A DNA stretch of 64,000 bases from Lachnospiraceae bacterium (GCA_015056885.1 SVFL01000014.1:1-64000); one strand, 5' to 3'; shown: positions 16,509-26,190, numbered from the stretch's first letter. A program made the numbers and translations. Notes: a model not told the origin generated them from the sequence alone.

Positions 16509-18386
16509 TTACACCTTCATATGTTTTACATTCAGGCATCGTATCGCATTCAACACTGCCAACACCATCACACCCACGTCTGCAAAAATGGCAATCCACA
16601 TATTGGCGATACCTATAGCCCCCAAAATCAGGCATATACCCTTAACACCTAGGGCAAACACGATATTCTGGTAAACAATACGTAGACATTTTCGGGAAAT
16701 CTTAATGGCCTGTGCAATTTTCAATGGATTATCATCCATAAGCACAATATCCGCCGCCTCAATAGCCGCATCGGAACCCATGGCTCCCATGGCGATACCA
16801 ATATCTGCTCTGGAAAGCACCGGCGCATCATTGATACCATCTCCCACAAAGGCCAGCTTGTCTTTTTTCCCTTTGGCCGCCAGAAGCTTTTCCACCTGCT
16901 CCACCTTATCTCCGGGCAAAAGCTCACTGTGCACCTCTTCTATAGAAAGCTCTGCCGCTATATAATCTGCCACAGGCTTGGCATCTCCGGTGAGCATGAT
17001 GCTTTGCTTCACTCCTGCTGCCTTCAATGCTTTGATGGCTGCCTTAGAAGTCTCTTTTACCACATCTGCTATCAGTATATAACCTGCATAGGCTTCATCT
17101 ATAGCCACATGTACAATCGTACCGATACCGGCATTCTCTGCATAAGCAAGCCCTAACTTCTTCATCAGCTTGGAATTGCCTGCTGCTACACTATGCCCCT
17201 CCACTTTCGCAGTAATACCGTGACCACCGATTTCCTCCACCTCTGTCACAGCATCACGATTAATACTCTGTCCATATGCCGTCTGCAGACTCTTGCTGAT
17301 AGGATGGCTGGAATAACTTTCTGCGTGGGCTGCATAAAAAAGCAACTGCTCTTTCGTATATGCAGCGGAGGGCTTTACCTCCTGCACCTCAAACACACCC
17401 TTGGTAAGAGTACCCGTTTTATCAAATACCACATACTTAGTTTGGGCCAATGCTTCCAGATAATTAGACCCCTTCACCAGAATACCACATGCGGAAGCGC
17501 CACCGATTCCACCGAAGAAACTAAGTGGTATCGAAATAACCAATGCACAGGGACAACTGATAACCAGGAAGGTAAGAGCCCTGATAATCCAAGTGCTCCA
17601 TGACGCCGGATTGCCCATAATCAAATTGAAAACAGGAGGCAAAACTGCCAGCGCAAGGGCTCCGTAACATACCGCCGGTGTGTAGTACTTGGCAAACTTG
17701 GTAATAAAGTTCTCGGAGCGGGATTTCTTCATACTGGAATTCTCCACCAGCTCCAAAATCTTGGAAACCGTGGACTGACCAAATTCCTTGGTAGTCCGAA
17801 TCTTTAAAAGGCCGGAATTGTTCACGCAGCCACTGATGATTTCGTCCCCTACCGTCACATCTCTTGGTGCACTTTCGCCGGTAAGGGCTCCGGTATTTAA
17901 CGTGGAAGTACCTTCCACCACCACGCCGTCAATGGGTACCTTTTCACCGGGGCATACCACAATAGCCGTGCCAATGGCAACCTCATCAGGGTCTACCTGA
18001 GTAAGTTCTCCTGCATCATTCTCCACATTGGCATAGTCCGGTCGAATATCCATCAGGGCACTGATATTACGTCGGCTCTTACCAACGGCAACTGCCTGAA
18101 AGAGCTCGCCTATCTGGTAAAACAGCATAACTGCCACGCCCTCCTGATACTCACCCAGAAGAATGGCACCTACTGTAGCTACCGCCATCAGGAAATTCTC
18201 ATCGAATACCTGCTTGTTCAGAATACCCTTCCACGCTTTACGCAAAATATCATATCCGATAATAATATAGGGCACCATGTAAAGCAGAAACTGCCACGGT
18301 TGGCCCAAAGGAAGAAATGCCAGACCTACCATAAGCACCGCTGCCATAATAATGCGGCGTAAAACCTTTTTTTGCTTCTTTGTCAT
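16509..18386 (-). CDS. P1B-type metal-transporting ATPase (Zn/Cd/Pb type)
   Basis: This 625-residue heavy-metal P-type ATPase pumps divalent soft metals out of the cell. The membrane metal site is CPC (278-280), the phosphorylation site DKTGT (D322), the actuator TGES (169-172), an HP motif in SSHPISKSL and the hinge GDGINDAP. The last helix has FADVGVMVLAVLNAIR, which fits the Zn/Cd/Pb group (P1B-2). The usual N-terminal metal-binding domain is missing and is encoded separately by the preceding 72-aa gene 12 nt upstream. No ArsR/CadC regulator gene is adjacent, although an operator-like palindrome precedes the operon. Confidence 0.93.
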   Translation of the reverse strand: MTKKQKKVLRRIIMAAVLMVGLAFLPLGQPWQFLLYMVPYIIIGYDILRKAWKGILNKQVFDENFLMAVATVGAILLGEYQEGVAVMLFYQIGELFQAVAVGKSRRNISALMDIRPDYANVENDAGELTQVDPDEVAIGTAIVVCPGEKVPIDGVVVEGTSTLNTGALTGESAPRDVTVGDEIISGCVNNSGLLKIRTTKEFGQSTVSKILELVENSSMKKSRSENFITKFAKYYTPAVCYGALALAVLPPVFNLIMGNPASWSTWIIRALTFLVISCPCALVISIPLSFFGGIGGASACGILVKGSNYLEALAQTKYVVFDKTGTLTKGVFEVQEVKPSAAYTKEQLLFYAAHAESYSSHPISKSLQTAYGQSINRDAVTEVEEIGGHGITAKVEGHSVAAGNSKLMKKLGLAYAENAGIGTIVHVAIDEAYAGYILIADVVKETSKAAIKALKAAGVKQSIMLTGDAKPVADYIAAELSIEEVHSELLPGDKVEQVEKLLAAKGKKDKLAFVGDGINDAPVLSRADIGIAMGAMGSDAAIEAADIVLMDDNPLKIAQAIKISRKCLRIVYQNIVFALGVKGICLILGAIGIANMWIAIFADVGVMVLAVLNAIRCLNVKHMKV

Positions 18387-18398
18387 AACAAGACCCTT

Positions 18399-18617
18399 CT
18401 ACAAATAAATCTCACAGTCGTCCTCTACCACTTTACAAGCCTTTACAACTGCCTGCATAACTGCTTTCTCATCCGCACCGTCCTCAAATTCTACATTCAT
18501 CTTCTGAGTCATAAAGCTAACCACCGCATCTTTAACACCATCTACAGACTTGGTAGCCTCCTCCATCTTCATTGCACAGTTTGCACAATCTACTTCAATT
18601 TTGTAAGTTTTCTTCAT
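18399..18617 (-). CDS. Stand-alone HMA metal-binding protein
   Basis: The 72-residue protein is one heavy-metal-associated domain with the metal-binding loop CANC near residue 11. Two further Cys residues lie near the C-terminus (ACKVVEDDCEIYL). It resembles the N-terminal domain missing from the ATPase encoded directly downstream and may deliver metal to it or sense metal for it. AGGAGG precedes the ATG. It is the first gene of the metal operon. Confidence 0.88.
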   Translation of the reverse strand: MKKTYKIEVDCANCAMKMEEATKSVDGVKDAVVSFMTQKMNVEFEDGADEKAVMQAVVKACKVVEDDCEIYL

Positions 18618-18685
18618 GATAAAATCCTCCTGATTTCATTCTTATTTTGGTATTTGCAAATGCTTCTCATTCGCGTTCACTTTCA

Positions 18686-18707
18686 CAATCATTCATATGA
18701 ATGATTG
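18686..18707. promoter_or_regulatory. 22-bp perfect palindrome, probable ArsR-family operator
   Basis: The half-site CAATCATTCAT is followed at once by its perfect complement. It lies just downstream of the metal operon promoter, where an ArsR/SmtB/CadC repressor would block transcription. The AT-rich TCAT/ATGA core is typical of that family. The regulator is not encoded in the window. Confidence 0.7.
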
Positions 18708-18718
18708 TTCATATATTT

Positions 18719-18746
18719 ATCGTACCATACTTTATTTATATGTCAA
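18719..18746 (-). promoter_or_regulatory. Metal efflux operon promoter
   Basis: On the minus strand a perfect TTGACA (18741-18746) is followed after 16 nt by TACGAT (18719-18724). The palindrome starts about 12 nt after the -10 box. Confidence 0.65.
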
Positions 18747-18821
18747 TAGAGATTTTATATTTTTTTCCATTTGTTTTACATGACAAATGGGCAGCTCTAT
18801 GAGCCACCCACCTTTAATTAA

Positions 18822-20357
18822 TTACATTTGTGAAATCGTATTCATTTCCTCCACGGGCACATGGTTAATCTGATTACTGCGAATGTCAATTATCGGACCA
18901 CCGTTTCCTTCGATATACTCTCTGGTAATAGTTACCTTACCGATATTGTCATCCTTGGGAATCTCATACATGATATCCAGCATAAATTCCTCTATGATAG
19001 AGCGAAGTGCACGGGCGCCGGTATCATGTTTCAAAGCCTTATCTGCAATGGCCTCCAATGCTCCATCCGTAAATTCCAGCTTCACCTCATCAAGCTCCAA
19101 AAGCTTCTGGTACTGCTTTAAAATGGCATTCTTGGGCTCCTTTAAGATTTTCACCATCATATCCTTGCCAAGCCCCTCTAAAGTATAGATGATAGGGAGA
19201 CGTCCGATAAACTCGGGAATCATACCAAATTTGCGGATATCTTCCACGGTTACCTTGGAAAGAATATTTTTCTCTTTGTCGTATTTATCCTTTAATTCAG
19301 AGCCGAAACCAATGGCTGCACTCTTATTCAGACGTTCTTTGATAATGTCCTCCAAATCAGGGAATGCACCGCCACAGATAAAGAGAATATTGCGGGTATT
19401 TACAGTTGCAAGGGGTACCATGGCATTTTTGCTGTTGGCACCTACCGGCACCTCCACCTCAGCTCCCTCTAACAGTTTTAACATCCCCTGCTGTACACTC
19501 TCACCGCTGACATCACGGCTGTGTGTTTCTTTTTTCTTTGCAATCTTATCAATTTCATCAATAAAGATAATTCCCTGCTCAGCCTTCTCCACATCGTTAT
19601 CCGCTGCTGCCAAAAGTTTGGATACCACACTCTCAATATCATCGCCAATGTAACCGGCTTCGGTAAGAGATGTCGCATCTGCAATAGCCAAAGGCACGTC
19701 CAAAAGTCTTGCCAAAGTCTTCACCAGATAGGTCTTACCACATCCGGTGGGTCCAATCATCAGCATATTGGACTTCTCGATTTCGATACTATCCATAGTA
19801 TTGGTAGCAACACGCTTGTAGTGATTGTAAACTGCAACGGAAATTACTTTCTTGGCATGTTCCTGACCTACTACATACTCATCCAGCTGCGCTTTGATTT
19901 TATGAGGCGCCGGAATATTGCGGATATCAATGGCCGGTGCATCGCCTTCTTTTTTCTTTTTTTTCTTGAGCTTCTGCTTGTTGGGAATGCCGCCCTCACC
20001 CTGCAAATCTGCCATATTCACAAAGCGGATATTGGGGAAACCGCTCTGTTTGGAAAACTGCTCCATATCCTGTTGGAAATTGGGATTATTGAGCATCCCC
20101 TGATAATCAAACTGGCTCACAGTCTCCATGGTCTTGTGCATACAGTCGTTGCAGACAGTGATATTATTAGGCAGCTTAAACATTCTGCCGGTCTTAGACT
20201 CCGGTCTGCGACATACAAAACACACGTCCTCATAATCACTGTTCTTATTGGACTCAGAAGTTTCTTCCTTCTCTTCCTTTTCTGAAACGGTGGTAACTAA
20301 ATTGTCGGTATCTACCTCTTTAAAATCATCATTATTGTTATCAAAAATATCTGACAT
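18822..20357 (-). CDS. clpX: ClpX-type AAA+ unfoldase, long form
   Basis: ClpX unfolds tagged proteins and feeds them to ClpP. The 511-residue product is about 90 residues longer than usual. It has a zinc-binding domain (CFVCRRP and CNDC, about residues 45-75), an unusual linker of about 70 residues rich in Asn/Gln/Phe and ending in a run of six Lys, then the AAA+ module with Walker A GPTGCGKT, Walker B IIFIDEIDK, pore loop GYIGD and the ClpP-docking loop IGFG. The docking loop argues for a real ClpP partner. The start at 20357 has AAAGGAGA. A longer in-frame start would overlap the -10 box. No clpP gene is adjacent, so this may be a second ClpX of the genome. Confidence 0.9.
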   Translation of the reverse strand: MSDIFDNNNDDFKEVDTDNLVTTVSEKEEKEETSESNKNSDYEDVCFVCRRPESKTGRMFKLPNNITVCNDCMHKTMETVSQFDYQGMLNNPNFQQDMEQFSKQSGFPNIRFVNMADLQGEGGIPNKQKLKKKKKKEGDAPAIDIRNIPAPHKIKAQLDEYVVGQEHAKKVISVAVYNHYKRVATNTMDSIEIEKSNMLMIGPTGCGKTYLVKTLARLLDVPLAIADATSLTEAGYIGDDIESVVSKLLAAADNDVEKAEQGIIFIDEIDKIAKKKETHSRDVSGESVQQGMLKLLEGAEVEVPVGANSKNAMVPLATVNTRNILFICGGAFPDLEDIIKERLNKSAAIGFGSELKDKYDKEKNILSKVTVEDIRKFGMIPEFIGRLPIIYTLEGLGKDMMVKILKEPKNAILKQYQKLLELDEVKLEFTDGALEAIADKALKHDTGARALRSIIEEFMLDIMYEIPKDDNIGKVTITREYIEGNGGPIIDIRSNQINHVPVEEMNTISQM

Positions 20358-20409
20358 ATTGCTCTCCTTTATCACAGCAGCCTTATACAAAACAGCCACA
20401 TTCTCTCCC

Positions 20410-20438
20410 ATTATACCGAATATAAGAAGTCAGTACAA
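20410..20438 (-). promoter_or_regulatory. clpX promoter
   Basis: On the minus strand TTGTAC (20433-20438) and TATAAT (20410-20415) are separated by 17 nt. It lies just after the htrA terminator, so clpX is transcribed on its own. Confidence 0.7.
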
Positions 20439-20455
20439 GTGAAGTTTTTATAAAG

Positions 20456-20487
20456 CAAAAAAATCCGGACAGCCTACGCCGTCCGGG
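20456..20487 (-). terminator. Terminator of htrA
   Basis: On the minus strand a stem built from CCGGACGGC and its near complement GCTGTCCGG is followed by a run of seven T. It starts 6 nt after the htrA stop codon. Confidence 0.9.
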
Positions 20488-20492
20488 TTTCC

Positions 20493-22022
20493 TTAATTCT
20501 CCTCTACAGGTCTTTCGCCCAAAGTTATCTGCAATTCTACTTCTTTATACTCGCCATTTACAGGACGCATAACCGTTACTGTTGCAGTATCACCTACTGC
20601 ATAATATTGAAGCACTGACTGCAAATCCTGGAATCCGGTAATCTTGTCACCATCAAAATTTACAATAACATCACCCATAACCATGCCTGCAGCCTCAGCA
20701 CCGGTACCTTCCAATACGGAAACTACATACACGCCCTTGGGCATACCATACATCATGGCAATCTGGTCGGTTACATCCTGAAAAGTGATACCCATGTATC
20801 CCAAATCAGATTCACTTACTTTATTGCGAGTCTGTCTCTCCATCAACTCGCCGATAATGGGACTTGCAGTCGTAATGGGAATGGCATATCCCATGCCTTC
20901 GATAGAGCTGCCGCCAATCTTGTTGGAATTAATACCAATAACTTCACCCTTAGCATTCAAAAGAGCTCCACCCGAGTTACCGGGATTGATCGCTGCATCT
21001 GTCTGGATAAAACTGCGCCTAGAACCATCCTCCAGTTCAATCTCTCTGTCTATAGCACTTACATAGCCTACCGTTACGGACTGGCCATATCCAAGTGCAT
21101 TACCAATGGCAATCACCTGCTCACCCAGAATCAGTTCATCACTATTTCCCAAAGTAGCAATAGCAATGGCATTTCTGGTCTCCGGACTCAAATCATCCAA
21201 ACGAATTGCAATAACAGCCAGATCCATGTCTGCATCCACGCCCTTTACATAAGCCTCCACCTGCGTCTCATCGATAAGCGTCACCAAAAGCTGGTCTGCA
21301 TCAGCAATTACATGCTGGTTGGATACAATCAAAAGCTCCTCTTCATTCTCAGAAACAATAATACCGGAACCGCTGGAAGACAACTCTTCTCTGTAAGTCT
21401 GTCCCCAGAAGGAGCTTACTTCCGTATAATTATTGATAATAGAAACCATTGCCGGCATTACATTTTCTACAATAGTAGAAACATGTGTAGAAGAATCCGA
21501 GTATACCATTGTGGTTCCTGTAGGCTGCTGCACTTGAGGAGATACCGCCTCCATGGAAGCTGCTCCTACATCTGCTTCACTCTGAACAGGGTTCTCAAGC
21601 GAAGCCTCCGGCTGTAATGCCTCAGACGCCTGCTGCACACCAACAAAGCCAATTCCCGCAAAAATGCCAAAGAACAATCCCAAGCTGACACTTATCAACA
21701 TCTTCGGGAAAAATCCCATCTTCTTAGGTTCCTCTCCGGAAACATCCTTACGTTCCACACGCTCACGCATACTTTCCGTCCCGGGCGTATTTCCTACTCC
21801 ATTCCAATCCGCAAAAGGCTCCTGCCGGGGGATATCCTGCTGCACAAATCTCCCCTGTGAAGGAATGTTCTGCTGCGCAAAAGGCTCCTGCTGAGGTACA
21901 CTTTGCTGCACTGAAACCTCCGGCTGCGGCATGCTCTTCTGCACAGGCGGCTCCGGCTGTGGCTGCCCATCCATATAATTAAAATAATAATTTTCCTGTC
22001 CGTAATTCTCGTTATCGTACAT
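20493..22022 (-). CDS. htrA: HtrA/DegP-like serine protease with PDZ domain
   Basis: The 509-residue membrane-anchored protease acts outside the cell in protein quality control. A cytoplasmic tail of about 105 residues is rich in Pro and Gln with imperfect repeats (QQ-P-QEPF). One membrane segment covers about residues 108-130. The trypsin-like domain carries His237 (SNQHVI), Asp267 (DMDLAV) and Ser350 (GNSGG). A PDZ domain follows (about 400-495). All catalytic residues are intact. It lies downstream of glmS with a 115-bp gap and has its own terminator. Confidence 0.93.
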   Translation of the reverse strand: MYDNENYGQENYYFNYMDGQPQPEPPVQKSMPQPEVSVQQSVPQQEPFAQQNIPSQGRFVQQDIPRQEPFADWNGVGNTPGTESMRERVERKDVSGEEPKKMGFFPKMLISVSLGLFFGIFAGIGFVGVQQASEALQPEASLENPVQSEADVGAASMEAVSPQVQQPTGTTMVYSDSSTHVSTIVENVMPAMVSIINNYTEVSSFWGQTYREELSSSGSGIIVSENEEELLIVSNQHVIADADQLLVTLIDETQVEAYVKGVDADMDLAVIAIRLDDLSPETRNAIAIATLGNSDELILGEQVIAIGNALGYGQSVTVGYVSAIDREIELEDGSRRSFIQTDAAINPGNSGGALLNAKGEVIGINSNKIGGSSIEGMGYAIPITTASPIIGELMERQTRNKVSESDLGYMGITFQDVTDQIAMMYGMPKGVYVVSVLEGTGAEAAGMVMGDVIVNFDGDKITGFQDLQSVLQYYAVGDTATVTVMRPVNGEYKEVELQITLGERPVEEN

Positions 22023-22137
22023 AAAATCCCTCTTTCCTATATTCCAAACAAACTACACATTTCATCAACAATGTCAGTATAAATGCAAAATGTGTTCAAT
22101 TTGTGATAAGAAAATGAAACAAATATTAAATCAATTT

Positions 22138-23964
22138 TTATTCTACGGTTACTGATTTTGCAAGGTTTCTGGGTTTATCGACATCACATCCCCGCGCCAG
22201 TGCAACATAATATGCAAAAAGCTGCAAAGGAATAATCGCCAATGAATTGGTAAACCAGTTACAGGTCTCGGGCAAATATACCACGTAATCTGCCGCTTTC
22301 TCTATCGCCTTATTTCCTTCATTGGTCACTGCCATGACAAAAGCTCCGCGAGCCTTTACCTCCACAATATTGCTGATGGTCTTGGCAAACAAATCCTCCT
22401 GAGTGGACACTGCCACAACCAGCGTACCGTCTTCAATCAAAGAAATGGTACCATGCTTCAACTCGCCGGCAGCATAAGCCTCTGAGTGAACATAAGAAAT
22501 CTCCTTTAATTTCAAGGAACCTTCCAATGAAATAGCATGGTCTACTCCGCGACCGATAAAGAATATATCCTTTGCGCCCACATAACGGTTTGCAAAATGC
22601 TGGATTTTCTCCTTCTGTGCCAGAAGCATTTCCACCTGATCGGGCAGGCAGCGCAAATCAGACAACAGGCTACCAAACGTTTTCTCATCCACAAGGCCAC
22701 GCACCTTGGCCATCTTCATAGCCAGCATATACATTGCCACAAGCTGGGCACTGTATGCTTTTGTAGTAGCTACTGCAATCTCCGGACCAGCCCAGGTATA
22801 CATAACGCTGTCGGCCTCTCTTGCAATGGAACTGCCCACCACGTTCACAATTCCAAGCACCTTAAATCCGCGGGCCTTGGACTCTCTAAGCGCCGCAAGC
22901 GTATCTGCGGTCTCACCGGACTGACTAATGACAATTACCATGGCCCCCTGTTCCAAAATAGGATTACGATAGCGGAACTCACTGGCCACATCTACTTCTA
23001 CCGGAATACGCGCCAGACCCTCAATTACATATTTGGCGGTCACACCGGCATGATATGCAGAACCGCATGCCACAATATGAATCTTGCGAATCTCACGAAG
23101 CTCTTCATCAGACATATTCAACTCCTCAATCACAATATCATTCTCGTGAATACGGGGCGAAATCGTATCTGTGATGGTCTTAGGCTGTTCATACATTTCC
23201 TTTAACATGAAATGTTCATAACCGGCTTTCTCTGCTGCATCTGCATCCCAGTCAATGGTGACAGATTCCTTAGAAAGTTCCTCCTCATCCACGGAATAGA
23301 ACTGCAAATCATCTGCCTTCAGGCAGGCAACTTCCTGATTATCCATATAATATACCGTACGGGTATACTTCAAAATAGCAGGCACATCAGACGCAATAAA
23401 GCAACCGTCATCATTACGTCCCACAATCAAAGGACTGTCCTTTCGTGCTGCATAAAGCTCTCCGGGAAAATCCGCAAACATAATACCCAGCGCATAGGAG
23501 CCTTCCACACGATGAAGCACCTTCGTCACTGCCTCCAATGGATTGCCCTTGTAATAATAATCCAAAAGTTTTGCCAGAATCTCTGTGTCCGTCTCAGACA
23601 CAAACTCATAGCCTTTTTTCTCAAGCTTTTTCTTAAGAGGAATATAATTCTCAATAATACCATTATGCACCACCGCAATAGTTCCCTGCTTATTGGTATG
23701 GGGATGTGCATTCAAATCGCTGGGCGCACCATGCGTCGCCCATCTGGTATGCCCGATACCGGAAAATCCCGGCATGGTCTCACCGCCACGAGTGAGATGT
23801 TCCAACACCGCGAGACGTCCTGCAGCCTTCTCAGTATGAATCTTACTACCGTCAAAAACAGCCACACCTGCTGAATCATAACCACGATACTCCAGTTTTG
23901 CCAGACCATCCAAAATAATGGGAGCTGCCTGCCTGTTACCAATATAACCTACAATACCACACAT
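22138..23964 (-). CDS. glmS: Glutamine-fructose-6-phosphate aminotransferase
   Basis: GlmS makes glucosamine-6-phosphate for peptidoglycan and surface glycans. The 608-residue product is full length. The N-terminal glutaminase starts with the nucleophile in MCGIVGYIG. Two SIS domains bind the sugar phosphate (ISQSGETADTL, and later TKAYSAQLVAM). It ends PRNLAKSVTVE as expected. It starts 18 nt after a glycosyltransferase gene, so it is probably co-transcribed with it. There is no room for a glmS ribozyme directly upstream. Confidence 0.97.
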   Translation of the reverse strand: MCGIVGYIGNRQAAPIILDGLAKLEYRGYDSAGVAVFDGSKIHTEKAAGRLAVLEHLTRGGETMPGFSGIGHTRWATHGAPSDLNAHPHTNKQGTIAVVHNGIIENYIPLKKKLEKKGYEFVSETDTEILAKLLDYYYKGNPLEAVTKVLHRVEGSYALGIMFADFPGELYAARKDSPLIVGRNDDGCFIASDVPAILKYTRTVYYMDNQEVACLKADDLQFYSVDEEELSKESVTIDWDADAAEKAGYEHFMLKEMYEQPKTITDTISPRIHENDIVIEELNMSDEELREIRKIHIVACGSAYHAGVTAKYVIEGLARIPVEVDVASEFRYRNPILEQGAMVIVISQSGETADTLAALRESKARGFKVLGIVNVVGSSIAREADSVMYTWAGPEIAVATTKAYSAQLVAMYMLAMKMAKVRGLVDEKTFGSLLSDLRCLPDQVEMLLAQKEKIQHFANRYVGAKDIFFIGRGVDHAISLEGSLKLKEISYVHSEAYAAGELKHGTISLIEDGTLVVAVSTQEDLFAKTISNIVEVKARGAFVMAVTNEGNKAIEKAADYVVYLPETCNWFTNSLAIIPLQLFAYYVALARGCDVDKPRNLAKSVTVE

Positions 23965-23982
23965 AATATATCCTCCATTTTG

Positions 23983-24906
23983 CTACTTTTTAAAATACAT
24001 TGGGCTTGCCGTGCAGGCCAATACCATCTTTTGAGGAAGCTTATTGTAATGTTTGCCCAAAAGAAATCCTGCATATTTCCAAAAGCACTGTACATAAAAA
24101 TACGGAATTTTTCTCACCATATGATTCTCTTTAAAATATGCCGTGGCTGCTTTGACCATACGCATTCCTTCCGACTCAGACTTTATACCGGCAAAAACTT
24201 CCGGATGTTGTGCCTGGGAAACTCCCAAATCAAAATTACGGTGGAACTGCTGCCTGCAATTATAATTATGGGAATGAATCACCTGTGCCTCCGCAGCATA
24301 AGCAATTTGATGCCCTGCCTGAATTACTTTTGCAGCATATAACATATCCTCATTAAAAATGGTCCTTTTAACAAATCCACCCTGTCTGTCATAAATTTCC
24401 CTGCGATAAGCAGCGCACACATTAGAACAAAAATATGTTTTAATACCTAAACGCTCCAAATCAGTATATGACTTGACACAGGATTTATCCGGATAATTGA
24501 ACTGTCTGCTAAATCGTTCCAACACACTGCTCTTACTGTCCGCCAGCTGTCGTGCATAGGACACTGCCACATTGCCCTTAAGGGGCTCTGTCAGCTTTTC
24601 CAACAAAAACTCATCTGCCGGAACAGCATCCTGCGTCATCATCACAAATATGGGAGCCGTTGATCTGGATACCCCCAGTCGTCTGGTCCCCCCATGATCA
24701 AACTCCCTTTTGGAGAGGTGAAACACCTCCACATTGCGGTAACGTTTCACAAAATCCGTACCATAGGTTAAAGCTGTAAAATATTTTTCCTCTGTATTTA
24801 ACAAAATAATCTTATGAACCGGAACTGACTGGTTTTCCAGCTTATCCAGCAAAGTAAACAATTCTTTCCCCGGCTTATACAGCGGTATAATAATGTCGAT
24901 TTCCAT
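23983..24906 (-). CDS. GT2 family glycosyltransferase (rhamnosyltransferase-like)
   Basis: The 307-residue enzyme has a GT-A fold with IDIIIPLYKPG at the start and a QDA motif (MMTQDAVPADE) near residue 95 where the metal-binding DxD normally sits. An FNEDMLYAAKVIQAGH acceptor-side motif follows. It resembles rhamnosyltransferases of surface glycan clusters. The ATG at 24906 is chosen because AGGAG lies within the codons of a longer frame. It lies between the LCP terminator and glmS. Confidence 0.85.
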   Translation of the reverse strand: MEIDIIIPLYKPGKELFTLLDKLENQSVPVHKIILLNTEEKYFTALTYGTDFVKRYRNVEVFHLSKREFDHGGTRRLGVSRSTAPIFVMMTQDAVPADEFLLEKLTEPLKGNVAVSYARQLADSKSSVLERFSRQFNYPDKSCVKSYTDLERLGIKTYFCSNVCAAYRREIYDRQGGFVKRTIFNEDMLYAAKVIQAGHQIAYAAEAQVIHSHNYNCRQQFHRNFDLGVSQAQHPEVFAGIKSESEGMRMVKAATAYFKENHMVRKIPYFYVQCFWKYAGFLLGKHYNKLPQKMVLACTASPMYFKK

Positions 24907-24980
24907 GTTGTTACTCCTCATTTCCTATCCCATTATACTCAAATATCACATCACCTACAAGTAGCAGAAATTAGAAACTT

Positions 24981-25027
24981 ATGTATAAAATTTAAGGGAG
25001 CTTTGCACATTTTGCCAAGCTCCCTTA
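24981..25027 (-). terminator. Terminator after the LCP gene
   Basis: A perfect 11-bp stem, TAAGGGAGCTT with its complement (24993-25003 and 25017-25027), is followed on the minus strand by AATTTTAT. It lies 13 nt after the LCP stop. Confidence 0.8.
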
Positions 25028-25039
25028 CTCTACATTATA

Positions 25040-26164
25040 TTAGCGATTGATATAAGATGAAGTGTCCTTCTTAATCTGAGTAGCACATTCCTTAACAGTA
25101 TCAGATACGGTATATTCGGTATCCTCATAAAGGAACTCATGAAGCCATTCTACATTACTCTCCAAATCCAAAGGAATTACACAGCTTCCCTTTGCACCGA
25201 TATTGCCAGTAGTACGCATGGACTCCTCGGGGAAACCAGCCTCATCCTTGATGCGATAATTGTTGATGTTACCTACCAACTCCAACAAATCTTTGCTATC
25301 CATGCTGGTGTATACTTCATCAATTACTTCATTGAATACAGCAGTCAGAGTTGCTGCATCGGTCTTCTTTGCCTGCTCTTCGATTGCCTTAAGAACCTCA
25401 CGCTGGTTGGATGCACGACCGAAGTCACCACCGGGAATATCGTAACGGATACGGCAATAAGCAGTAGCCTGCAGGCCGTTCAGTTTCTGATAACCGGTCT
25501 CCTTAACAGGAGTATAACCGCCAAGATTCAAGTCCTTGTTAATTGTAATCTGATAGTTGTTGATATGCTTTAACTCGTTCTTATCTACGTCAATGTAGAT
25601 ACCGCCCAGACCATCAACCAAATCGATAAGGCTCTGATAGTTTACGGTAACAAAGTTGGTGATGTCCAAGTCAAGGTTCATATTCAGCATCTTAATAGCC
25701 TGTTCTGCACCACCACCTGCATATGCATGGTTACATTTATTATAAGTATCAGTACCAAGGTTCAAGTAGGTATCACGATATACGCTGACAAGCTTGATAT
25801 CACCGGTATCCATATTGATACTTGCAATCATAATACTATCGCTTCGGCTACCCTTGTAAAGACCGTTTGTGGTAATTGCATCTACACCAAAAAGTGCAAC
25901 ATTCATATAACCGGTATCTGCAATCTCACCGGGCTTCAACTCTTTGTCTCCCTCAGCAGTATTACTCTCCAAAACTTCCTCGTTAATCAGCTTGTCCTTG
26001 TCAAGCTCTACCACCTTGGGGCCTTCTCCGCCCTGTGTCATTATAAAATACAAAAATGCCAACATAATCAGAATCAGCAAAATCTCAATCGCAAAAATAA
26101 TTACCTTACTTTTGCTTTTAGATGCCTTCTTGGCACCTGCATTACCTTTGTAGTTCTCAGCCAT
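25040..26164 (-). CDS. LytR-CpsA-Psr (LCP) family cell-wall ligase
   Basis: LCP proteins transfer lipid-linked wall polymers to peptidoglycan outside the cell. The 374-residue product has a short basic cytoplasmic tail, one membrane segment (about residues 21-43) and the LCP domain with RSDSIMIASIN, VYRDTYLN, GLGGIYIDVD, CRIRYDIPGGDFGRASNQ (the Arg residues that bind the pyrophosphate) and the RQREVLKAI-like end. The start at 26164 has AAGGAGA upstream. Its place directly after the initiating sugar-phosphate transferase points to wall attachment of the polymer made by this locus. Confidence 0.93.
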   Translation of the reverse strand: MAENYKGNAGAKKASKSKSKVIIFAIEILLILIMLAFLYFIMTQGGEGPKVVELDKDKLINEEVLESNTAEGDKELKPGEIADTGYMNVALFGVDAITTNGLYKGSRSDSIMIASINMDTGDIKLVSVYRDTYLNLGTDTYNKCNHAYAGGGAEQAIKMLNMNLDLDITNFVTVNYQSLIDLVDGLGGIYIDVDKNELKHINNYQITINKDLNLGGYTPVKETGYQKLNGLQATAYCRIRYDIPGGDFGRASNQREVLKAIEEQAKKTDAATLTAVFNEVIDEVYTSMDSKDLLELVGNINNYRIKDEAGFPEESMRTTGNIGAKGSCVIPLDLESNVEWLHEFLYEDTEYTVSDTVKECATQIKKDTSSYINR

Positions 26165-26190
26165 AACCCACTTTTCTCCTTCATCTTGCA

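Noticed and set aside
23965-23982. Possible glmS ribozyme
   Set aside because: Only 18 nt separate glmS from the upstream gene and no ribozyme core sequence is visible there or upstream of the glycosyltransferase.
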